Shown: positions 57,385-64,000 of the stretch, one piece after another
How positions within the stretch are numbered: position 1 is the stretch's first letter
Layout of the letters: the number at the start of each line of letters is the position of its first letter
Assembly: GCF_003050865.1 (NCBI RefSeq)
Contig: NZ_QAOK01000010.1
Span: 1 to 64,000, forward strand
Length of the DNA: 64,000 bases
Direction: 5' to 3'
Source: Nitrosospira multiformis
Lineage (GTDB): Bacteria > Pseudomonadota > Gammaproteobacteria > Burkholderiales > Nitrosomonadaceae
Notes under the pieces: generated by a model
Database searches by the model: none
The model's input: the letters and a program-made list of their open reading frames with translations, nothing else
What the model was told of the DNA's origin: nothing
Translations under genes and position numbers: made by a program

Positions 57385-59550
57385 TCAATCGAGTTTCACC
57401 GCTTGTGGACGGGTAGGCCATGTGCCCTTACTGACCGCTTTCGCCCCCTCGAACACGACATAGCTCTGGCGGCCATAGTGCGGCAGTGGTCGGGTCAACG
57501 CCGCCAGTGACTCGATGTCGCGTGCGGAAACGACCGCAAGCGTGGTACCGTCGGGCAAGCGCGTAGTCCAGGCCTGGGCCGAGCCTTTACCCTTTATATC
57601 CTCCGGCCTGCGCAACTCGTGCCGCGCCAGCCACGCATCCACCTGATCCTGGAGGCCTATCACCAGGGCCGGCGCGGCCGGCATATTGTCCGTACCTGGA
57701 ATCAGTTTCGGTGCGCGATGTTGAAGCTTGGTCACCAGGACCTCCGCGGCATCGCGGACGGGTCCGCTTTCCGGCAGTAAAACGGTTACCGTTGTCTTGT
57801 TCACCATCACCTGGCGCAGGATCGGGGTCGCCTCCTGTGGCATCAAATGCCGGAACAGGCGGAGATCGGGATCGAGTATCACTTCCAGCGGGAGGGCATC
57901 AGTCTCGATGGAAAACACCTGCCGCGTGTTCTCGAGATCGACGGTGCGAATTTCCTCCCCTTGCTGGGTACGAACGGCAATCGGTACTCGCAGCCGATAC
58001 GCGGGCTCCGTTTGCTCGAGCGTGACGGAAACATGGCGGTTTTCCCCCTCTGCCTTCACTCGCACCGCTTCCGTCAATCGCACGGCTGGCGCACCGGGGC
58101 GGGTGAGCCATTGATCGAAGAATGCGTGCAGGTTCCGGCCGGAAGCAGCCTCAAAGGCGCGCTGCAGATCTTCCCACGACGCAACGCGAAAGCGCTGCTC
58201 GCGCCAGAATGCCTGGAGTGCGCGATCGAAGGTTTCCCGCCCGAGCAAGTCGCGCAGCATCAAAAATACCATGGCGGCCTTATTGTAACCGACGATTTGC
58301 GAAGCCCCGTGCGTGCGGGAGGTAAAGCTCGTCAGCGGCGCATACTGACTGGGTGATAGCGCGGCAAAATCACGCAGCCAGCCCTGCCGCATTTCCCGCG
58401 CCGCCGCATCGTTCTCCCGTTCTTTATATGCATAATCGGCCATAAAGGTAGTCAACCCTTCCGACCAGTTGCCTTTTGCATAATCAGGATACACGCCGTT
58501 TCCCCACCAGTTGTGCAATACTTCATGGCCCAAGGAAGTTGCGCGAATGAAAGGCAGCCGCAGTACCTCCAGACCGAGATAGGTGAGCGTGGGCATGCCA
58601 AAACCCGTCGGTGTCGGGCTTGAGACGATGCTGAACTCCGTGAATGGATAGGCGCCGATCCAGGATTCATAAAGATCGATATACCCCTTGACCGAATCGA
58701 GGTACTCTCCTGCAAGATCCCCGACTTCCCGATGGAAATAGGTTCTCAGCACGATGGGCTTGCCCCCCGCGCTGCGGATCGTCCGGGTTTCGACAATGTA
58801 GGGACCCGCCATGAGATCGATCCCGCCGGTCGGAGCGGGAAATTCAAAACGTGCGCGATATCCCTGCGACGATTCCGATTCCTCCATGAGGCGTCCCGCG
58901 ACCAAGCCCCGTTGGCCGGCCGGGAGCTCCATGCTCAGATCATAGCTGGCGAGTTCACCTGCAAGATAGGGGTACCAGCCGCTCGAATCAGGCAGGAACG
59001 TGCCCGATTCGCCACTGACAGGCTCGTTCTGCCCCAGTGTCTGGCGGTGATCGAGTGAGGTATCCAGCGGAGACAGCTCCCCCCGCCACTCTATTTCTAT
59101 ACGACGGGGAAGCTTCTCTTCCCCCGGAATACGCCAGGCCCGCATCGCTCCTACGGTCGCAGACGACCCGATCTGCTCGTCATCCACCCGCGCCTTCAGC
59201 ACTTCGAAACGGCGGCCTATCACGAGTGTCAGCTCCTCTCGGGTATTCGCGGTGATCACGCTGCGTCCCCTGAGAGTGCGCTCCACCGGATCGATGTGAA
59301 CGCTGATGTCATAGCGTAACGGGGAATCGACAACCGGAGAACCAACATGAGAAGCCTCCTGACCGGAACCCGATTCCGCCGCTTCCGCGGCAAATGCAGC
59401 AGGAAAAAACAAAATTGCTGCTATGCAAACAATCAGGAGCGACGCGTACGAAACAGTCCTGACATTCCTTCCGGAATCTGTAATACGACTGTTTCGCATC
59501 CCTCCCATCATCGGCCTCGTTGCAGACATTATTATTTGCATCATGTTCAT
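57385..59550 (-). CDS. M1-family metallopeptidase, exported or membrane-anchored
   Basis: This 721-residue protein has the M1 zinc-peptidase signature: HEVLHNWW near residue 341 with the third zinc ligand in NWSEGLTTF about 18 residues on. GFGMPTLTY stands where aminopeptidases have GAMEN, so exopeptidase specificity is uncertain. The N-terminus has a hydrophobic segment (SYASLLIVCIAAILFFPAAF, about 34-54) that would export or anchor it. The start ATG overlaps the stop of the ChaN-PDZ gene (ATGA), indicating coupled translation. The C-terminal about 150 residues form an extra domain of unknown role. Confidence 0.85.
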   Translation of the reverse strand: MNMMQIIMSATRPMMGGMRNSRITDSGRNVRTVSYASLLIVCIAAILFFPAAFAAEAAESGSGQEASHVGSPVVDSPLRYDISVHIDPVERTLRGRSVITANTREELTLVIGRRFEVLKARVDDEQIGSSATVGAMRAWRIPGEEKLPRRIEIEWRGELSPLDTSLDHRQTLGQNEPVSGESGTFLPDSSGWYPYLAGELASYDLSMELPAGQRGLVAGRLMEESESSQGYRARFEFPAPTGGIDLMAGPYIVETRTIRSAGGKPIVLRTYFHREVGDLAGEYLDSVKGYIDLYESWIGAYPFTEFSIVSSPTPTGFGMPTLTYLGLEVLRLPFIRATSLGHEVLHNWWGNGVYPDYAKGNWSEGLTTFMADYAYKERENDAAAREMRQGWLRDFAALSPSQYAPLTSFTSRTHGASQIVGYNKAAMVFLMLRDLLGRETFDRALQAFWREQRFRVASWEDLQRAFEAASGRNLHAFFDQWLTRPGAPAVRLTEAVRVKAEGENRHVSVTLEQTEPAYRLRVPIAVRTQQGEEIRTVDLENTRQVFSIETDALPLEVILDPDLRLFRHLMPQEATPILRQVMVNKTTVTVLLPESGPVRDAAEVLVTKLQHRAPKLIPGTDNMPAAPALVIGLQDQVDAWLARHELRRPEDIKGKGSAQAWTTRLPDGTTLAVVSARDIESLAALTRPLPHYGRQSYVVFEGAKAVSKGTWPTRPQAVKLD

Positions 59551-60854
59551 CGTTTGGACGGCGGAGAAAACTTTGCGACGGCCTCCATCGTATCACTGCC
59601 ACGCTTGAGTTTCAGCGGGAGCCATGTTCCCGGCGCCTGCCGTTTGACGATTTCCACGATATCGTTGAGCTGCTTGACAGGCAGGCCCGCGGCCTCGATG
59701 ATCAAATCACTTTCACGTATATCCGCTTTCTCGGCGATGCTGCCCTTCTCCACTTGCAGCACACGCGCGCCGCCGTCCTGGACCATCTCGAAACGGATTC
59801 CCAGCCGCTGCCGGGGACGCTCATCCGCCGCCAGTGGCGGCAGTGCCGTCCCGAATATGGCATCTGCTATGTTCGCTGTAAGCAGATCACATGAAGTACC
59901 ACTGTTCCAGGGAAGCAGCATTCCCACATCCGTCACCCCCAGATGCTTCAACTGGTGTGGAACACCGTAGCCATATTTGATATGCCCCGAACCCATGATC
60001 CCCACAACCAGGGGACGCTGGGACCGCTCCAATGCGGAACGAATGCCTTGCGCCATCGCCCGGTCCCACAGTTGCTGGCCTTCCACGAAGCGGCGAAAAT
60101 CAGGATCGTCACGGCCCGCACTGGCGCCCCCCTTTTTCCTGCCTGCGCGATCGTGCTCACCGTAGATCGGGAGCAGATAGTCGAGGTATGCATTGCTCGG
60201 TTCAGCGGGCGCCGTTACACCTTCTCGTTCATTCTCCGGCACTCCCGCGAATCCCTTTGTCGCAACCGATCGCCTCAGGCGCGTATCGATGTTCAATGCC
60301 ACCATAGGCACGCGATTCATGCGCGCGAAGTGGAACAGGGGCATGTACATGGCTGCATCGGTGCTCCAGACCGTATTCCACTCGGAAGCAGCGAGAAACT
60401 GGGCCTCAGTGAGCTCGCCTGCAACCCACTGGTCGAGTGCCTTTTGCACCCTGCGCGGAAACATCTCGAAACCGATCACCATGTCCGGCCGCTCCGCATG
60501 CAACGCGGCCAACGTCTGCAACTGCCAGCGGTGGTGCTCGGGATTGTCGTGCGCCTCTCCCAGCAACACCACCTCCTGCCGCGCGGCACGGCCAATAACA
60601 TCGGTAACGGATATTTTCCCTGAACCGGAAACAGAACCGGGAACGGTCCATACTGAGACAGGGGCGCATTCACCGCCTTTCGCTTCCTTGTTTGCTTCCT
60701 TGCTCGTCTCCTTGTTGGCTCCTCCATCCTCCTTGTACTTTTCCGCAGCGGGTTTGGTCTGCGCGAAAGCAGTATCCGGGAAAACTCCCATGAATAACGT
60801 GGAAACGAGAAACACGAAAATAGGCGCAACCGGTACAGCCTTAAAAATTTTCAA
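59547..60854 (-). CDS. ChaN-family protein with C-terminal PDZ domain
   Basis: From a TTG start at 60854 (AAGGAG six bases upstream) this 435-residue protein has a signal peptide (KIFKAVPVAPIFVFLVSTLF) and a Lys/Glu-rich linker. The ChaN-like (DUF399, haem-binding) domain follows, with VVLLGEAHDNPEHHRW near residue 95, MVIGFEMFPRR and GIMGSGHIKYGYG. The C-terminal about 90 residues form a PDZ domain (GSIAEKADIRESDLIIEAAG). The GTG at 60893 is a less likely start. The 3' end overlaps the M1 peptidase start, so the two proteins may act together in the envelope. Confidence 0.85.
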   Translation of the reverse strand: MKIFKAVPVAPIFVFLVSTLFMGVFPDTAFAQTKPAAEKYKEDGGANKETSKEANKEAKGGECAPVSVWTVPGSVSGSGKISVTDVIGRAARQEVVLLGEAHDNPEHHRWQLQTLAALHAERPDMVIGFEMFPRRVQKALDQWVAGELTEAQFLAASEWNTVWSTDAAMYMPLFHFARMNRVPMVALNIDTRLRRSVATKGFAGVPENEREGVTAPAEPSNAYLDYLLPIYGEHDRAGRKKGGASAGRDDPDFRRFVEGQQLWDRAMAQGIRSALERSQRPLVVGIMGSGHIKYGYGVPHQLKHLGVTDVGMLLPWNSGTSCDLLTANIADAIFGTALPPLAADERPRQRLGIRFEMVQDGGARVLQVEKGSIAEKADIRESDLIIEAAGLPVKQLNDIVEIVKRQAPGTWLPLKLKRGSDTMEAVAKFSPPSKR

Positions 60855-60971
60855 CAGATACTCCTTATCAGATATCGACCCTGCAGCCCCCACGTGTGCG
60901 CCGTGGCTGCGCTACAGGCACTGCTCATCCGGGCAAAGGAATCCCGGATTAAGAACCGGGAATCCTACGGG

Positions 60972-63900
60972 TTAATCTACCCATTTGCGCGCATTGCGGA
61001 ACATTCTCATCCACGGCGCATCCTCGCGCCAGCCGGGATGCCATGACTGCTGCACTGCCCGAAACCCGCGCTCCGGATGCGGCATGAGAACGCTGAATCT
61101 TCCATCCGCAGTTGTCATGCCGGCGATACCTTGTGGAGAGCCGTTGGGATTCAAGGGATAGAGCTCGGTCGGCTTACCCCGATGATCCACATAACGCAAT
61201 GCGACCAGGGATGAAACTGCTGAGGCAGCATTCTCATCCGCAAATTCTGCATAGCCTTCCCCATGTGCAACAGCGATGGGCATGCGACTGCCCGCCATGC
61301 CATCGAAAAACAGCGATGGACTATGCTGCGCTTCGACCATGACAAACCGTGCCTCGAATTGCTCCGATCTGTTTCTGACAAATCTGGGCCAATGTTCGGC
61401 GCCTGGAATAATCTGATGCAGGTTGCTCATCATCTGGCAGCCATTGCATACGCCAAGGGCAAAGGTATCAGCACGCGCAAAAAAAGCCTCAAACTCATCG
61501 CGGGCGCGCGCATTGAACAGGATCGAATTGGCCCAGCCTTCCCCTGCTCCCAGCACATCCCCATAAGAAAACCCTCCGCACGCGGTGAAGCCTTTGTAAT
61601 CCCTGAGGGTGACACGCCCCTCGATGATATCGCTCATATGCACATCAACGACGGCAAATCCTGCACGATCGAAAGCGGCTGCCATTTCCACGTGACCGTT
61701 CACGCCCTGTTCGCGCAGCACCGCTATTTTTGGTTTCGCCCCTGCCTGAATGAAAGGTGAGCAGATGTCCTCATCTACATCGAAGGTGAGCTCCGCATGC
61801 AGGCCGGGATCATGCAGATCGAGAATGCGGTCATACTCCTGCTGTGCGTATTCCGGATTGTCGCGGAGCTTTTGCATCTGACAGGTGGTCTCCGACCAGG
61901 CGCGATGCAAGTCAACGCGTTTCTCCGCGAATACCGGCTTATTATTGCGCAGAAACCGGATCTCATCCCCGTCATTGACACTGCCGATGACAAAACTCGC
62001 CTCACCCAGGCCCGCATCCGCCAAAACACTCAGCACTTCCCGGCGCTGATCGGTTCTTGTCTGGATGACAGCCCCCAGCTCTTCATTGAACAGAACCGAC
62101 ATGAGGCCTGCCGTGAATCTTCGACCCAGCGCTTCAGGCTGCATCTCGCTACCATCGATATCGGTAGCGATCGAATCAAAGCACAACTGGTCCAGGTTGA
62201 TGGTCATGCCGGCATGCCCGGCAAAAGCCATTTCGCACAGGGTGGCAAACATCCCCCCGTCAGAACGATCGTGGTAGGCAATAATGCTGCCTTCACGGTT
62301 CAGGCGCTGTATGGCGGCAAAAAAACCTTTGAGCCGCTCCGCACCCTCAACGCCTGCTATATCGGGGCCGACATCTCCCACCTGCTTGTAAACCTGGGCA
62401 AGGGCAGAACCGCCCAGACGATTGCGTCCTTCCCCCAGATCGATCAGGATGAGTTCCGTCTCGCCACAGTCTGTGCGCAACTGAGGCGTCAGCGTCTTGC
62501 GCGCATCCGTTACTCTCGCAAACGCCGAGACAATCAAGGACAACGGTGCAATCACCTCTTTTCGCACCGATTGGCCAAGCCCGGCCTCGCCTTCCGAGAC
62601 AGTCCAGACAGTCTTCATCGACATCGAATCCTTCCCTACGGGGATGCTGATTCCCAGTTGAGGACAGAATTCCATTCCGACGGCCTGCACTGCGTCATAC
62701 AGGGCCGCGTCCTCACCAGGATGTCCTGCTGCCGCCATCCAGTTGGCGGAAAGCTTGATTTCTCCGAGGTGCTCGATCTGCGCGGCGGCAATGTTGGTAA
62801 TGGCTTCACCCACCGCCATGCGCGCAGAGGCGGCGGAATCGATCAGTGCCAGGGGAGTACGCTCGCCCACTGCGAAAGCTTCACCCAGATAGGTGCTGTA
62901 CCCCATCAGGGTAACTGCCACATCCGCTACCGGCACCTGCCATGGCCCCACCATCTGGTCGCGCGCAGTCATGCCCCCGACAGTGCGGTCCCCGATACTG
63001 ATCAGAAAAGTCTTGTCCGCCACCGCGGGCAGCCGCAGCACGCGGTATGCCGCTTCCCGAAGATTCAATCCTGCGGCGTCGAATGACGGCAGCGCTTTCC
63101 TGACGTGCGTAACATCACGCATCATCTTCGGTGGCTTGCCCAGCAGCACCGAAAGATCCATGCCGACCGGCTGATTGCCGAACAACGGATCGGCGACAAC
63201 AAGTTGTTCTTCCACGGTCGCCGTGCCGACTACGGCGAAGGGACAGCGCTCGCGCTCGCAAATGGCGCGGAACAATTCCAGCGAATCCGGTCTAATTGCA
63301 AGAACATAGCGCTCCTGCGCCTCATTGCTCCAGATCTGCATGGGTGACATGCCCGGCTCTTCGGATGGAATCGCGCGCAGATCGACACGTCCGCCGCGGC
63401 CGGAACCATGCAACAGCTCAGGCAGGGCGTTCGACAGACCACCCGCGCCGACGTCGTGGATCGACAGGATCGGGTTGGGTTGGCCGCGCCTTTCCATCTG
63501 CCAGCAACAATCGATGACCTCCTGCGCGCGCCGCTCCATTTCGGGATTGCCGCGCTGGACGGAATCGAAATCGAGCGCCTCCGCATTTATTCCCGTATCC
63601 ATGCTGGAGGCGGCACCTCCCCCAAGCCCGATCAGCATTCCCGGTCCGCCCAGCTGAACCAGCAGGGCGCCCGATGCAAATTCCTGCTTGAACGCATGCC
63701 TGCCGCTGATGTGACCTATCCCGCCCGCGAGCATGATGGGCTTGTGGTAGCCGCGCATTTCGCCTGCCACACGTTCTTCAAAGGTGCGGAAATAGCCGGC
63801 CAGGTTGGGACGCCCGAATTCGTTATTGAATGCAGCGCCCCCGATCGGTCCTTCCAGCATGATCTGCAGGGCGGATGCGATGCGCCCCGGTTTACCGTAG

Positions 63901-64000
63901 ATTTGTTCCTCCGGCGCGGGTCCTTGCAACTCCCAGGGTTGAATAAAATCCGGGATATTCAGATTGGAAACGGAGAAACCGCAAAGGCCCGCTCTCGGTT
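60972..64000 (-). CDS. purL: Phosphoribosylformylglycinamidine synthase, large single-chain type (5' end beyond window)
   Basis: PurL makes FGAM in purine synthesis. About 1008 C-terminal residues are visible; the frame stays open to the right edge, where it reads [20 protein letters not shown], so the gene is not complete and the TTG at 63929 is not its start. [25 protein letters not shown] and [16 protein letters not shown] are in the synthase part. The C-terminal glutaminase domain has the nucleophile in GVCNGCQM and the His/Glu region AHGEGYAEF. This is the fused proteobacterial form of about 1300 residues, not the PurLQS complex. Confidence 0.97.
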   Translation of the reverse strand, partial: PRAGLCGFSVSNLNIPDFIQPWELQGPAPEEQIYGKPGRIASALQIMLEGPIGGAAFNNEFGRPNLAGYFRTFEERVAGEMRGYHKPIMLAGGIGHISGRHAFKQEFASGALLVQLGGPGMLIGLGGGAASSMDTGINAEALDFDSVQRGNPEMERRAQEVIDCCWQMERRGQPNPILSIHDVGAGGLSNALPELLHGSGRGGRVDLRAIPSEEPGMSPMQIWSNEAQERYVLAIRPDSLELFRAICERERCPFAVVGTATVEEQLVVADPLFGNQPVGMDLSVLLGKPPKMMRDVTHVRKALPSFDAAGLNLREAAYRVLRLPAVADKTFLISIGDRTVGGMTARDQMVGPWQVPVADVAVTLMGYSTYLGEAFAVGERTPLALIDSAASARMAVGEAITNIAAAQIEHLGEIKLSANWMAAAGHPGEDAALYDAVQAVGMEFCPQLGISIPVGKDSMSMKTVWTVSEGEAGLGQSVRKEVIAPLSLIVSAFARVTDARKTLTPQLRTDCGETELILIDLGEGRNRLGGSALAQVYKQVGDVGPDIAGVEGAERLKGFFAAIQRLNREGSIIAYHDRSDGGMFATLCEMAFAGHAGMTINLDQLCFDSIATDIDGSEMQPEALGRRFTAGLMSVLFNEELGAVIQTRTDQRREVLSVLADAGLGEASFVIGSVNDGDEIRFLRNNKPVFAEKRVDLHRAWSETTCQMQKLRDNPEYAQQEYDRILDLHDPGLHAELTFDVDEDICSPFIQAGAKPKIAVLREQGVNGHVEMAAAFDRAGFAVVDVHMSDIIEGRVTLRDYKGFTACGGFSYGDVLGAGEGWANSILFNARARDEFEAFFARADTFALGVCNGCQMMSNLHQIIPGAEHWPRFVRNRSEQFEARFVMVEAQHSPSLFFDGMAGSRMPIAVAHGEGYAEFADENAASAVSSLVALRYVDHRGKPTELYPLNPNGSPQGIAGMTTADGRFSVLMPHPERGFRAVQQSWHPGWREDAPWMRMFRNARKWVD

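Noticed and set aside
61797-63086. A 429-codon plus-strand open frame
   Set aside because: It is the antisense of purL and shows no recognisable domain; high GC at third codon positions of purL explains the long open frame.

Overview
The window looks like a chromosomal segment from a betaproteobacterial ammonia oxidiser of the Nitrosomonadales, most likely Nitrosospira or a close relative. The main clue is at the left edge. The first 95 bases encode, on the minus strand, the N-terminus of AmoC, an ammonia monooxygenase subunit, preceded by a strong ribosome binding site. The gene orders elsewhere (tig-clpP-clpX-lon-hupB-ppiD; ndk-rlmN-rodZ-ispG-hisS-yfgM-bamB-der; rpe-gph-trpE with divergent apaG) are the usual proteobacterial ones. 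Species assignment is inference.

Layout. 1-95: amoC 5' end, then a 636-base divergent spacer. 732-5436: priA, argH and a fructosamine-kinase-family gene on the plus strand. 5454-13952: prfC, then a YejABEF-like peptide ABC transporter, all on the minus strand. 14236-15018: fabI. 15032-23577: the protein quality-control block (ppiD, tRNA-Asp, tRNA-Val, hupB, lon, clpX, clpP, tig, tRNA-Leu) on the minus strand, with a housekeeping promoter before hupB and a heat-shock-type promoter before lon. 23695-25406: a YciK-like short-chain dehydrogenase and the hopanoid gene hpnD. 25609-27839: groES-groEL with a terminator, a perfect CIRCE operator and a sigma-32-like promoter. 27996-31085: accessory plus-strand genes (a small unknown, an isoprenylcysteine-methyltransferase-like membrane protein, and an MshEN/AAA+ ATPase), separated by a repeat-rich spacer.

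31203-38631: a minus-strand Tad/Flp pilus locus (tadG remnant, two TadE-like pseudopilins, tadZ, tadA, tadB, tadC, tadD) that lacks flp, prepilin peptidase and secretin genes here. 39171-44204: bioA, a beta-CASP metallo-hydrolase, dacB and an orphan HNH protein on the plus strand. 44316-47458: trpE, gph and rpe on the minus strand, with apaG divergent. 48047-57216: the der-to-ndk housekeeping run. 57385-60854: an M1-family peptidase translationally coupled to a ChaN-PDZ protein. 60972-64000: purL, running off the right edge.

Most of the window is ordinary core genome. There are no insertion sequences, prophage or CRISPR. The parts most worth a second look are the truncated Tad locus and its convergent MshEN/AAA+ ATPase, the repeat-built translation start of bioA, the ChaN-PDZ/M1 peptidase pair, the dehydrogenase that has lost its catalytic residues, and the long spacer upstream of amoC.
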